A stretch of 64,000 bases of DNA, taken from positions 59,704,001-59,768,000 of the forward strand of contig CM074864.1 in NCBI GenBank assembly GCA_037501455.1, read 5' to 3'. Under the pieces are notes generated by a model. That model was not told where the DNA came from and searched no databases. It worked only from the letters and a program-made list of their open reading frames with translations. The position numbers were made by a program, and so were the translations under genes. Source of the DNA: Lantana camara. Lineage: Eukaryota > Streptophyta > Magnoliopsida > Lamiales > Verbenaceae. Below are positions 1 through 12,350 of the stretch, in pieces; within the stretch, counting starts at the first letter, position 1, and each line of letters starts with the position of its first letter.

Positions 1-262
1 CACTAACATGATTTGAAGGTTGGTGTGGATTAATACTCTAGAGGATTTCTACTTTGGAATCTCGAAGAAAGAATCGATCAAGAAACGTGGATTCATGCCG
101 CATGAAGAATATTTGAGGGCGGCTCAAAACTTTTCAAGAAAGTTTCAATTGTTGTAAGTTTCTTGTAATCCCAACGTTACTATACGAACATTGCAAGTCT
201 TTTAGATCTACTTTGTGAAAAATTTTAAACTTCCGCTGCGTTACCTCTACTGTTTTCCAACA
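1..262 (+). mobile_element. LTR end (element F), truncated by window start
   Basis: The piece ends ...CTGTTTTCCAACA at 262, the same ending as the solo LTR at 4155-6435 read on the minus strand. The two also share the phrase around the ttccgctgcg motif and the cggctcaaaa stretch. It interrupts a region whose other copy, near 20930, runs on without it, so it is an insertion into the LTR of element A. The 5 bases after it (CGGTC) would be one target duplication; the other lies outside the window. It has no coding content. Confidence 0.55.
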
Positions 263-1566
263 CGGTCAATCTTTGACCGACCCTACCCGAACCATTTCCG
301 ACCTTGCCCGTTGACCCGGTCTGTTCCAGACCCAATCTGGACCGTTTGACTCGCGTGACTTGGTGCAATCTTGGCCGTCCATGTGGCGTGCCCCGCGGCG
401 CCCACCCAGCGCCACTTGGCCTTTGACCTACTGACGTGGCGCGACACGTCAGTAAAAAACTTTTTAAAAAAAAAAAATTTATTTTCTCTAAAATAAAATT
501 ACGGCCATTTCCAACTCTTTGGAATTTAATTTATTTTCTCAAAATAATTCCCTTGGCTATTTTAAAAACTTTGAAAATTAATTTCTCTCTCTTCTTTTAA
601 TATTTTCTCTTTGGTCTTTCTTGGGGCTTGTGGGGGAACCTGCAGGGCTAATTAATTTTAGCTCCAAACGGGTCAATCTATTATCATCTCATGACAACAA
701 TTGATTACTGTGTAACAATATTTAATTCCACTAAATAAATATTGTTGAACTCTAAAATTAATTAACCTATTCACGATCTGGAATAATTTTGCATTTTACT
801 CCTCTGTACAGATATACATGAAAAATAAATCAATACTACTATCATTTATTTTTCACTTTCAATCTAAAATTTCTTGATTTGCCTTAAGTTCAAATTTCCT
901 GTATGTGAAACACATTCAACATACAACTTCGGTGACGCACACACGAAGTACTTTAGCCAAAGTTTTAATTCGAACTTTTTGCAAATCTATTTCAGGGATA
1001 TCTTTTAATCTTCCAGCAAGGCTACAGATTCCTCGATCAATATTTCTCTTTAGCACATTTCATGCAATCACCGAACGTACAAAGTATTTTGGCAACCGTT
1101 ACCGAGACCTCACTCTGAGTACATCACAGTGATTAACATTACATGCCTAAAGTCGAAACATTGCCAAGATTAAGAGTCTAATGCTTCCCGAGATTTTTGT
1201 TCATTTTAGATAACAGTATAAAATGAATAATCTCAGTGGTCCAGTACGATATTTTCAATCTCATTGAAAATCATCAATGTGTTATAACCGAAAACTCCAT
1301 TTCCCTATGATGAAAGACTTATCATCTTAGATAACACATTATAGTCTTGATAAGAGCATTTTCTTATCATACCGACTAGAACTTTAATGACACGTGATTT
1401 TTGGTATTTAAAGTTTTTTCCTATGAAACACATTTCATATAAAAATACCATTATACGTCATTAATTATTAAATTTATAAAATACTCATAACTTACGATAA
1501 TTTCAGTTTTATTAATTCAAAATATTTACAATATAATTGGATTTTCAGGGCATTAATCCCAACAAT
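263..1566 (-). repeat. 3' LTR of element A (partial)
   Basis: This matches 20932-22191 over its length, for example the CGACCCTACCCGAACCAT block at 283 and again near 20941. On the minus strand it starts TGTTGGGATTAATGCCC directly after a purine-rich tract (GGGCAAGTGGAAGAT, 1567-1581), the expected second-strand primer. Insertion of F at 262 cuts it off. Small open frames inside it (for example 905-1132) recur in the other LTR and are not genes. Confidence 0.75.
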
Positions 1567-1584
1567 CTTCCACTTGCCCTAAAT

Positions 1585-2772
1585 CTAATTGGCTACACAT
1601 CTAAGGCCCATCCCTTCTACATGAGTGTCAAAACTCTTTTGCGCCGAAGTCTTAGTGAAGGGATCTGCCAGATTATTTACTGAGCCAATTTTCACCGCTG
1701 CCACTTCTTCACGTTCTACATAATCTCGTATAATGTGAAACTTCCTCTCAATGTGCTTTTCACGTTTATGACTTTGAGGTTCCTTGGAGTTGGCCATCGC
1801 TCCAGCATTGTCACAATACAATGTGATCGGAGTAAATTTATCCTTGACGACTTCTAGATCCATTAGAAAATTTCGAAACCAATACGCTTCTTTGGCTTTT
1901 TCTGAAGCTGCCACGTATTTGGCTTCCATGGTGGAGTCAACAATGCTAGTTTGCTTGATACTCCTCCAACTTACGGCTGCCCCTCTTAGAGTAAACACGT
2001 ATCCAAACGTCGAACGCCTAGAATCCAAATCAGATTGAAAATCCGAATCTGTGTACCCTATAGGAACGAGCTTATCTCTGCGATGGACAAGCATATAATC
2101 CCGAGTCCTTCTCAAGTACTTTAATATATGCTTTACACCTATCCAGTGTTGGGGTCCAGGGTTCGACTGATATCTGCTGACTAGACCTATAGCATAACAG
2201 ATATCTGGCCTAGTACATAACATGGCATACATGAGGCTTCTGACTGACGAAGCATATGGAATATCTTTCATTTCTTCTGTCTCTTCTGGGTCTTGGGACA
2301 CTGATCCCAAGACAGATGAACTCCATGCCTGAAAGGTAATGAACGTTTCTTGGAATTCGCCATATTATATGTTGTCAGTATCTTATCTATATATGCAGTT
2401 TGTGATAAACCGACCATTTTATTCTTACGATCACGACAAAGTGTAATCCCTAGAATATAACTGGCTTCACCTAGGACTTTCATGTCAAATTGGTTTGACG
2501 ACCAAATCTTGACTACTGACAATATTCCCCGTATCATTCCCAATGAGCAGAATATCATCCACGTATACAACTAAAAGTGTTACAACACTATCATGATGTC
2601 TCTTGTACACACATGGTTTATCAGGCAATTGTGTAAATCCAAAGGATTTAATTGCTTCATTAAATCTGATGTTCCATGATCTAGACGCTTGCTTAAGACC
2701 ATAAATTGATCTTTTAAGCTTGCATACAATATGCTCCTGATTTCTGGCTATAAAGCCTTCAGGCTGAGCCAT
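1585..2772 (-). pseudogene. Element A pol, C-terminal half (RT end and RNase H)
   Basis: Three overlapping frames on the minus strand together carry reverse transcriptase and RNase H of a copia polyprotein. 2485-2772 has the YGLKQASRSW motif and the catalytic YVDDILLIGND. 2268-2570 has the following SYILGITLCRDR segment. 1585-2310 has RNase H with DSDFQSDLDSRRST and STMEAKYVAASE, ending at a conserved LADPFTK tail. The frame changes between the pieces are frameshifts, so no full protein can be made. The coding sequence stops at 2772, where solo LTR C was inserted, and resumes near 8184. Confidence 0.85.
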
Positions 2773-4154
2773 GTATGTAGCACCAGGAGCAGCGGATCAC
2801 CACATTCCCAGCACCTAAACCCGATCCCACATATGAAATGAAAGTCCATACATGAGCCCAAGTCTAAGCGAACGGGGACCTACACACACACACACGGCTA
2901 AGTGGGGCTAAAGACTGTCAGAGCACGTAAAAATAAATAAACAAATATGCAGAAGCAACAGCAGTATCCAAAAGAGGTCATCAACTTAAATTAGCGTATA
3001 TATATATACATTGGCCACATGGCCCAAAATTACATCAAGTATTCAAAATTTCCCAAAATCTAAAAGTCAAGTTCATATATAACTCTAAAGTATCAAAATG
3101 CAATATATGAAATGCAGACACGGCCTAAACCAGCTAGTACAACATAACCACGCACTTCCCTACCTAGCTCGAGCAGACCTGCAACTACAGGTGGGAAAAG
3201 AGAGGGGTCAGTCACAACTCGACTGAGTGAGGGGGCTAACGCATACCCACATACTATATAAATATAAAGCAGAGCACATATTAATCAAAAGATTATGAAC
3301 CGGGAGTAGACATTCGTACACCAAATCATTTCGAAACAAATTTATACTTCATAATCAAACTAGAACATAATGAAGTTTAAAAGAAAATCCTCTCCCGTTT
3401 TATAATCAACGAAACATACAAAAGCTCGACGAGTATGAGCATCTAACCCTTACTTCTTAACAATCGTAAGAAAACCAAGAAAACGTAAAACATAAAACGT
3501 ATCTATCCCCACAACCAAGGTGTTTCGGGAACACCTAAGTTACCAATACACACGGGGTAGCTAACCCACATTGTGCCTTTTTCGGTTACCCACCGAAGGC
3601 TTAAAGCACCACGCCTCCTCAACCTCTAAGAGTAGCGCGTAAGTACTTCAAATGGAGATCGTGTACAGGCTTAACCCGATGGCCTTTGCCGTCCCTGGCG
3701 TCCTTACCCACGTCTCTAGGGCCCAGTAACAATTAACTCATTTCGTATTAAACTTACTTAACTCGCTACACAAATAACTGTAACTTATATACCTTACCTT
3801 GCAACTCGGCGTATGCTTCTAACGTACCTCTCCGTGTCATCCTAAGTCATGTCATATTGAAGAAGAGCATAGCTTGCATGAACACACACTGTTTGGAGCA
3901 TAGCCTTGTTTCAAAACGTTTCAAGCTTATATACGCTCATACATATAATGCAAAACCTTTAACCATATGACAAAACCATAAACGTATCATATAAGCACAT
4001 AGATATTATATAAATAGAATAGTATAGTCGCATGTGGGCTTAAAAACGAGCACATAGGGTTGTAGGTCGTATTAACTAAAGAAACAAACCTAAACCTCAC
4101 CTTAGGAAAAGTAGAGAGGAACCGGGGCCAAAACAAGCACTCGAACACCTAAAC

Positions 4155-6435
4155 TGTTGGAAACAGGAATCAGAAAGCAGCGGAAATTTAAAAATTTTTC
4201 CAACAAAAGGATCTTGGACTCGCAATCGTGTGTCCAAATTCGTAGAGATCAAGAAACTCACTTGGGTAGTAGCTTTATTGACACGTTTTGAGCCGCCCTC
4301 AAACGCGTTTCATGCGGTAATGGCAACCCGTTCCTCGAAAGTCTCTTTCTACGTCAGAATCCATTGTAGGGATGACAATCCACACCAACCTAGATTCAAT
4401 TCATGTTAAGAAAGTTCTTAACAATATAACATAAAGAAAGAAACATGACACGAGAAAAGCAGGATTGAAACTCCCTTTGAAAACCAGTTTTGCGAAAGTA
4501 GAAAACTGCCATTCACAAAACCCTCGTGAAAAAATTCATCCTTCAGGATATGGACGAACGGTTTTCGCCATCTTCTTTGGTTCGATTTTTTCATTCGTTT
4601 CATGTTGGGTTCAGAATCGTTTCATCATCCCTTCTGATCGTTTTGCTTGATCCCCACTTTTTGGTAAAGCTCGAATCTTCAAAACTTCTAACTTGAAGCT
4701 CTCTAGAGATATTCCACCAACTTGGCTACAATCTAACTAGTAAGGATGCTAGTTCTCTAGTTAGTGTTTAGGCTTAACCTAGGGTTTCATTTATCTTGGA
4801 GAAAGGATGGTGTTCAACACATGAACCAAAAGAATTACCAATTAGCTCTAAAGGGGAGCTTGAGCTCCCCTATATATAGATAAGGGAGAGGGACGCCGAA
4901 CCTATTCCTTGTTGGGCAAGGATTTGGTCCCTCTATCTCCTATTACTTGATCATCAAGTAATTTCCAACTTTGACTTTGAATTCTAATTCAAATCAACTT
5001 TCAAGAGAGCTAAAAATATCCAAACTATTTTTGGATAATTTTATACTTTATTTATTTAAAATAAATAACTTATTTTATCTAATTAATTAATTCACAATTA
5101 ATTAACTAGATTATTTTTTTTTTATCCAAAATAAGACTTTCTTTTTAATTCAAAATTAAACCAAAGTCTATTAAATAATTAACAACTTAATTATTTAATA
5201 TTCAATTAAATAGCCACGTGTGGTACACGTGTCACAATGACACGTGTCCAGTCACGTGACCCACACGTGTGGTTTCACACGTGTGGAACCCTCTAGGCTC
5301 GATTAACTCGTTTAATCATTTTAGAGCCTCAACTCATGTAACCAAGTTGTTGTGTGTGACCCTCTAGGTTCTCAATTCAATTAGTAGTGACCCCAATTAA
5401 TTAATTCACTAATTAATTAATCAGTCCACAGATTAAACGACCATAGTCTAGCAACAGGTGTTTAACCCCTAGCTGAATTGGAATGTTCGGATTCGACAGA
5501 ACCTTTAAGTAATTGATTCATGTGAGATACAATCCTCCTACTTACTATCTCTCAACCAAGATCTAGGGTAAGGGAATAATTAAACCCTAATAATCTGGTC
5601 TTAAAGCTAAGTGCATTTCATATCCATTTGATCTCAATCCAAGAAACCCTTTTCTTGATGTCTTGATCTACTGCCTTGGCCAAGGACTCCATATGGCATA
5701 TGAATGACTTACACAATAAGAGTTCACCTTGCAAATGCAAGTGTAGGTCCTTTCTTGACTCTCATTCACTTTCATGAGTCACTTGTGCAGCCCCAGCATA
5801 AGCCTTGAATCAGTTGTCTAAGGCGACACCCTTTAAAGCTTATACCAAAGACTACAGAGTTAACTCATAAAGTGACAAGGAACCTCAAGTCTAAGGATCA
5901 ATTAATCACATCAATGACTCGTGAGATATTTCCTAATTTGGAAGTTTCCATTTCCTGAAATAGAAACTTCCTTTCCCATTTAGGAATGTTCTCACACGGG
6001 GCACCTCAGTGAACTTACTTATTAAAGTAAGCACCCTCATGTATCACGCACGTATCAACTATACACTTTGCACCTCTATGAAACAAGGCGGTCCTTCTTA
6101 AGGGCGTGATCCCACAAGCAAGCCTTAGAGGAGTCAGGTTGACACTCCCACTGTCTGTAGGACTCATCGGCTTGGAGTATTTCACTAATCATGACTTATG
6201 TGATATAGGGCTCGTTTCATGAACCATTTCACCTAAATGGTAGAGTCCTAAAGCCATCAGGATTAGGGGAGTTCTCATACATACGCACGTAATGGAAACA
6301 CACAAAACACGTATTGGCATATAAAGAAGTGTTTGCCTATAATCAATCGTATATTATTCAAAGATTGTCTGTGATACAAGAAAAGTCCCAAAGCAGATTA
6401 CGTCGAATCGGCTTTCTAGGGCACTATTGCTAACA
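4155..6435 (-). mobile_element. Solo LTR D nested inside C
   Basis: The ends are TGTTGGAAACAGG (4155) and GCTAACA (6435), flanked by the 5 bp direct repeat TAAAC (4150-4154 and 6436-6440). Read on the minus strand it begins TGTTAGCAATAGTGCCCTAG, clearly related to the LTR start of element A (TGTTGGGATTAATGCCCTG), and its length (2281 bp) is close to that of A's 5' LTR. A TATATATA box near 4870 splits it into U3 and R/U5 much as in A. No coding region is seen, so it is a solo LTR from an A-related family. Confidence 0.7.
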
Positions 6436-6754
6436 TAAACCTCGGGCTCGACGAGTTTCGAAAGTGGCTCTCAGACACAAGAACACAACACCCAAGATTT
6501 AGACTCAAATATGAACCAAATAGACGCCCGACAATGCTCATGAATGCAATGAATGCATATGAAGTGCATAAACGTACCACTTAAGGCATACGAATCATAA
6601 CTCCTTCAAATCATATCAAATTGATCAAAAAACCTAATATAAGCAAGTTAACAAATAATATAGCATGCTAATAACAATTAGAAGTCATAGACGAATCAAG
6701 AGAATAATGAAACAAGCAAACAAAAACAGAAAAACATAGCATTCACACATAAGT

Positions 6755-6936
6755 GCTGGGACATGGCCACGTCTCCTCCCGTAGAACAAAATAAGACACG
6801 GCCATGTCTCAGTACAAAGCCAAAATAGTTCGAAACCAGGGCCGAGACACGACTGTGTCTCTCTCTAAGTGAAAAAAGAGACATGGGCGTGTCTCAGTAC
6901 AAAAAATTCGAGCCATGAGACACGCTTGTGTCAGCT
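6755..6936. repeat. Cluster of imperfect GACACG...CGTGTC palindromes
   Basis: Five units of roughly 20-45 bp, each an imperfect palindrome around GACAYGGCCRTGTCTC (for example AGACACGGCCATGTCT near 6792 and GAGACATGGGCGTGTCTC near 6880), follow one another. Two are followed by the same CAGTACAAA phrase. The cluster lies inside solo LTR C. Each unit could fold into a short hairpin. No gene is seen here. Confidence 0.6.
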
Positions 6937-7544
6937 CGCGCGAGGGAAAAGTTTTCACCAAGTTGCTTCGGTTTCTCCATGGAAATGAGCTCCAAAACCC
7001 CTTTTCTTCAACCATAACTCAAGTAACAACATAATAGGATGCAAAGGAGCAAGAAAACCATAAAAACAAGCAAGAGAAAGGCATTAAATTAGCGCCATAG
7101 ATGTAAGCTCCAAACCGGGAAGCAGAAAGAGCAAAGAAGCAAAAGTTTCATCAAGTTTCTCCCAAAACTCAAAAGAGCATTAATGGCATAACCTACTTCA
7201 ATCAACTACTATCAATAAGGAGCAAATAAAAGCAATAAAGGAGTCTTGTTGATCAACAAATATAGCTCCAAACTCATGAAAGGCAAGAGATGCACAAGTT
7301 CTTCAAAATCTTCACATACACTAACTATTCATGAACCCTAGCATATCAAATGATCTCCAACATAAAAACATGATTTAAGGAATGCAAAATGATCACAAGA
7401 TCAAGTAGATCAAGATTCCTAACTTACCTGAAAGAGTTGGAGCAAGAAAAGCCTTCAACTTGAGCTTGAAGGTTACAAAAATGGAGGTTTGCTTTGATGG
7501 CTTCTTTTCTTTCTTCTTGGGCACAAATGGTTCGAATCTAAGCT

Positions 7545-7548
<4 letters not shown>

Positions 7549-7591
<43 letters not shown>
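7549..7591. repeat. (GA)n microsatellite
   Basis: An uninterrupted GA dinucleotide run of about 43 bp within solo LTR C. Confidence 0.95.
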
Positions 7592-7596
<5 letters not shown>

Positions 7597-8183
7597 CTTT
7601 TGGTGTGTAAGTCAAAGAGAGGACAAGAGGCTAGGGTCTAAAAACTCTCAAGTGGCTATTAGGTACGTTTTAGGTATGCAGGGCGGAAATCTGCATCGCC
7701 GGGGGTTGAAACGGCATAAAAAAGGTACAAGACTTGTTCCATTGGGTCTAAATCGTCAATTCAAGTCCAATGGAAAAGACGGAACTCAAATTCGAGTTCC
7801 CGAGCTCAAGTTATGAATAAGTGACTCAAAAGTGGCTAATTTGCAAAATGGCCCAAAAGTTTGAAGAGAAATTTAATTGAGTCCAAACAAGTTCAAGCAA
7901 GTCCAAAACAAAATAAAAACATATAATTAAATCCTAAAATCATATATATCACGTAATTCACAAATTTAGCATGCTCGGGATAAATTCATAATTCGAAATT
8001 TTCACAAGTCGCATGAATTCAAGTCTTAAGGTCACTTAGGCAAATTCTTATCACGTAATTCAAATGATTCATATAAGAAATAGAATTATAATATAGAATT
8101 CAAATAATTAAATGCAAATACAGGAAATAAACTCACACGTGGCACTAACCTGTACGTGCAGGTAGACGGGGTGTCACAATGTA

Positions 8184-9936
8184 TATCTCTTCTTGAAGAT
8201 GCCCATTCAAGAAGGCAGTCTTTACATTCATTTGTCAAATTTCATAATCAAAATGAGCAGCAATGGAAAGGAGAATTCTTATGGACTTAAGCACTGGTAC
8301 AGGCGAGAAGGTTTCATCGTAATCGATACCTTCTTTCTGGGTATAACCCTTTGCCACAAGCCTTGCTTTAAGGTATCAAACTTTCTGTCCATTCCTTTCT
8401 TTTTTTTGTAGACCCATTTGCATCCAATAGGTTTAATGCCCTCAGGCGCCTCTACAATTTCCTAGACTTTATTGGAATATATTAAATCTAATTCAGATTC
8501 CATGGCTCTGACCCATTGGTCAGCGTCTATATATTTCATAGCTTCATCATATGTGACAGGATCGGATACGTCAGATTCAACCACTAGGGTTAATCCTAAG
8601 TATCTGTCAGGTGCCCTGACAATCCTCCAATTACGATGAGGCTGTTGTGTACTCGTTCCTACATCATATGTTGTATCTGGTACATCATATGTATCTAACA
8701 CATTTTAAGTTACTATGGGTTCTTGGAATTCAATATTGGAAACTCTCATTTCTTCTAACATAATTTTGCTTCTACCCTTGTGGTCATTTACGAAGTTATC
8801 CTCGAGATATTTAGCATTAGTGCTCATAAACACTTTGTGATCTTTCGGGTCGTAAATTATATCACCTCTTATTCCTTTAGGATAACCTATGAACAAGCAA
8901 ACCTCTGTTCTTGATTCCAACTTGTCAGGATCATTCCTTAACACATGGGTTGGGGTTCCCCACATCCAGAGATAGGAGACACTGGGCTTTCGCCCTCGCC
9001 ACAGTTCCATAGGTGTTTTAGGAACCGACTTGGATGAAACAAGGTTTAATACGTGTGTCTCCGTTTCGAGTACAAAGCCCCAAAACGAACTTAGTTGGGT
9101 AGCATGACTCATCATAGATCTTACCATTTCCATTAGAGTTCTATTTTTCCTTTCTGCAACACCGTTTTGTTGGGGTGTACCTGGTGCAGATAGTTGAGAT
9201 CTAATCCCACTTGCAGTGAGAAATTCTAGAAACTCTGTAGATAGATACTCACCACCACGATCTGATCGAAGTGCTTTGATACATTTTCCAGTTTGATTTT
9301 CAACTTCAGCCTTAAATTCTTTGAACTTTTCAAAAGATTCAGACTTATGCCTCATCAAATAAACGTATCCGTATCTGGAGTAGTCATCCATATAAGTGAT
9401 GAAATACTCTAAACCTCATCTTGATTGAATACTCATAGGACCACACACATTCGTATGAATTAACTCAACCAATTCCGTGGCTCGATTACCTTTAGTTTTA
9501 AAAGATTTCTTGGTCATTTTACCTTTCAAGCAGGATTCACAGATTGGTAGTTTTGTTAAGGCCAAGGGACTCAACAATTTATCTAAAATTAGTCTTTAGA
9601 TCCTATTTGGATTAATATGACAAAGATGTAAATGCCACTTGTACGCATCGTTAGGCATAAAAGTTTTTCTTTTGGATGGTAAGTCAAGCTTAGTAGTGTT
9701 AAGTTCTTTTGGATGCCAAAGCAAATAAACCTTTTATTTTGCTTAATGGTAAAATTTTGTTTAAAACAAACATTGAAACCATTATTTATTAAACAACTCA
9801 CAGAAATCAAATTTCTGCGAACACACAGTATGTATAAAGTGTCTTTAAGTATCAAAACCCTATCACCAAAATACAAATTTACAGTCCCTACTGCTAATAC
9901 AGATATACTTGTATTAACCCCAAGCAGTAGCTGCAT
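8184..9936 (-). pseudogene. Element A pol, N-terminal half (pre-integrase, integrase, start of RT)
   Basis: Minus-strand frames carry a decayed copia polyprotein. 9589-9936 holds the protease C-terminus and pre-integrase region (KDTLYILCVRRNLISVS). 8705-9391 holds integrase with YSRYGYVYLMRHKSE, the catalytic-type ALRSDRGGEY and PQQNGVAERKNRTLMEM, plus the downstream LFIGYPKG segment. 8462-8701 is the linker into reverse transcriptase (MKYIDADQWVRAMESE). Near 8184-8236 the RT motif VKTAFLNGHLQEEIY is readable and stops exactly at the solo LTR C insertion. Stops at 9391, 8705 and elsewhere separate the blocks. Confidence 0.85.
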
Positions 9937-10431
9937 CTCGCCATCTTCAAGCTTTCTAGTTAGCTTGAACCCCTACAACGAATTGCAGATATGATTAGTT
10001 GAACCCGAGTCCACACACCAGGAATCTGGTGGACATCCAACTAAACATAATTCTATCAAACAAGATATCGATATACCTTATACAGATGGCTTAATAGGAA
10101 GACTTGCTAAGTATTTTGGGTCATTCCTCTTCCAGTGCCCATTTTCACCACAGTGGAAATATTTTCCTTTGTTTGGTTTTCCCTTCTTTTTTCTGAACCT
10201 TTTTCTTGGGATTGGGAACTTTTCCCTTTTCCTGTTTCCAGTTACTGACTTTTGAGGCCGTGGAAGTTGATGCCTGTGCTAGGAGAACAGTTCCCTTAGC
10301 TTTCATCACTCCCTCTGCCACTTTGAGTTCGTTCATCAATTCAAGCAGAGAAAAATTCAATTTGTTCATAGAATAATTTTGCCTGAATGTGTCGAACGAC
10401 TTTGGCAGAGAGCATAAGATCATATCCTGTT

Positions 10432-10895
10432 TAGGGTTTTAGCTTAGGTAGCAAAGCAACTGCTATAAAGTCATAGGAGCTTACGACGACGTTTGTTTTG
10501 TTTAAAGCTTGGCTAAATAGATTTGTAGCTATTGGGCCAGATTATGGCCCAATTTGGATCTTACAATGTTGCTAAATGGGTAATAAAAGGGGACGTAATG
10601 TCTTGACATCTTTTCTCACTCGTGTTAGTGCCTTTAGTCTAATGAAATGTTACGTAATAGCAATAATAATAAGTTGATACCAACATTAAAGTATAAGAAA
10701 GTTAATGATTTTGCTTAGTAGAATCTCATAATATAAGGGGTTGTTTGATAGTGTATATTTGGCTCATTTGATGGAGTTAATGTTGGTTACTATTGTATTT
10801 GATATGGTAGATTAAGCGTGATCGACCCAAATGAGTTAATCTTTCACTCAACACTGTGTACGGATTAAGTTAGGAACTCAATCCTTTGGGCTTTG
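10432..10895. other. Unidentified ~460 bp insertion in element A gag
   Basis: Gag codons can be read up to about 10896 and again from 10423 on the minus strand, but the sequence between has no gag similarity that I can see. It contains gggttttagcttagg near 10434 and ggggttgtttgatag near 10738. I see no clear terminal repeats or target duplication, so its class is unknown; a decayed MITE is possible. Confidence 0.4.
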
Positions 10896-11023
10896 GTGGA
10901 GGTAATCCCTCATGTATCTTAATAACTAACAGCCTTCTCATCAATTCGAGCCTCTTGGCTCGATTTTGTCCTCCAAACATCTGATGGAGATGATCCATCA
11001 TGTTCTTTGCAGTTGGCATTTCA

Positions 11024-11207
11024 TGTCACGCCCCGGGTCCACGGGCCCGTTGGATGCGAGCGCAAGTCTCCAAGCCAACCGAGTATAACCTGAAATTGGG
11101 CCTAAACCACTGCCCAAAAGGGATATCCATTGGTTATACTTGGACTCTTTAACTTATATACTGAACTTAATTCTTATACTTTCCCAATGTGGGACATGGG
11201 TGTCACA
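11024..11207. mobile_element. TRIM-like solo LTR in element A gag
   Basis: A 184 bp segment starting TGTCACGCCCCGGG and ending GGGTGTCACA splits the gag reading frame. The flanks TTTCA (11019-11023) and TTTTA (11208-11212) could be a 5 bp target duplication with one change. Its small size, TG...CA ends and lack of coding content fit a solo LTR of a miniature retrotransposon. No 5S-like core, as in Cassandra, is visible. Confidence 0.5.
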
Positions 11208-11475
11208 TTTTATGTATTTGATGCTTATGAACATTGGAGACAGATGCCAGGATATATGACCTAGCCAAATCATTGGACTTGATCCATTTGGCATAAGTAT
11301 TTCTCATATCCTGAGTGGCTATAGTTTCGGGTACCCCCGGACAAGGTTCATTGAGCACATGTTTCAGATTCTTGTGACTAAACATGATGTCAAGATTTAT
11401 TTTCCAATCAACATAGTTAGACCCTTCAAATCTATTTTCCTTTAGGATCGATTGAAGCGGGCCAGTGGTTATCAT

Positions 11476-12350
11476 TGATTAAAACTGAAATATTTTAAAA
11501 TAATGCAAGTTATGATTTTGTATTTTACTTCTTTTGCGTCTAACTAATAAATGAAATCCACGTAAGCATTTTGGTTTACACAATGGTGACTTATCTAACC
11601 GCAGTTGACTCCCCGGAAGCGAGGTCGAAAATCGCTTAGAAAAGCAAGAACTATTCTTAATTAACATGCCATCTAGGTAACTCTTACCAAACTATGTTAA
11701 TCCACTACGTCAACCCTTGGCCTCTAAGTGAATGTAACATAGCTCCGAAGGGAGGTTAATACATCACTTAGTAAAGTGTACCCCATTACCTAGAAATTCG
11801 TACGAGTAGATCAAGACCCTCCACGGAGGCGTGGTCGAGCTGATTTTCCCCGTACTTCATTCTATTCGAAGAAGTCTAATCTTGTATACCGCGAATAAAT
11901 ACCCGCCGAAGAGAGTAGTATGTACCCACTATACTATAGACGGTCTAATAGAGGCCGTGAGAACCCAACTCTTTTTATCTCGCTCCCACTTGAATTTTTA
12001 AGATTTGTAGATTATCGTTGATTACTAAATAATCACTTTTGGAGTTTTATAGATCGGAAGTGATTAATCTAATTAATATGCTCCCACTAGGATTATTAAA
12101 TAATACTAATAATATTTTAAAACTTTAATAACTATTTATTAATTAAGCCAAAAAATATTAGTCCAATTATGCATTATGTTTAATTTCTCATAAACATTAT
12201 TTATCTAATCATATTAAATAAATTATACATAATTGAAGCAACATAATATCACATATTATCATGCCATTTTTAAAATTAAAGCATGCTTGCAAATAGTTAA
12301 CATATAATTACCACGCTTAAAATTTTAATGGCCCACAGTAAATATGTTAT
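11476..12350. other. Element A untranslated leader (left part)
   Basis: This stretch lies between the gag start of A and the insertion point of element B. It is AT-rich, holds no credible ORF and continues on the other side of B at 19763. I read it as the 5' leader of A. Confidence 0.5.

Larger units (their letters stand above)
2776..8178 (-). mobile_element. Solo LTR C (probably Ty3/gypsy type), inserted in element A pol
   Basis: The segment begins TGTAGCACCAGG at 2776 and ends GGGGTGTCACA at 8178, that is TG...CA. It is flanked on both sides by ATGTA (2771-2775 and 8179-8183), a 5 bp target duplication. Joining the flanks places the element A codons before and after next to each other. Read on the minus strand it begins TGTGACACCCCG, a start common in gypsy LTRs. 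After removing the nested 4155-6435 insertion it is about 3.1 kb and has no credible ORF, so a solo LTR is the simplest reading. It holds a (GA)n tract and a cluster of GACACG palindromes. Confidence 0.65.
10145..11475 (-). pseudogene. Element A gag, broken by insertions
   Basis: The minus-strand gag starts at 11475 with a UBN2-type N-terminus (LKENRFEGSNYVDWKIN) and runs to 11208, where a TRIM-like piece interrupts it. It resumes at about 11023-10900 (MMDHLHQMFGGQNRARIEL), is interrupted again by an unexplained ~460 bp segment, and continues at 10423-10145 with LCSLPKSFDTFRQNYSMNK and a lysine-rich tail. A CCHC knuckle is only partly recognisable past 10145. In a working element this would form the particle shell; here it cannot be translated in one piece. 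Confidence 0.75.

Noticed and set aside
905..1132. An open frame whose near copy occurs at 21517-21750
   Set aside because: Both lie at the same place in the two LTRs of element A, antisense to the element; the conservation is that of the LTR.
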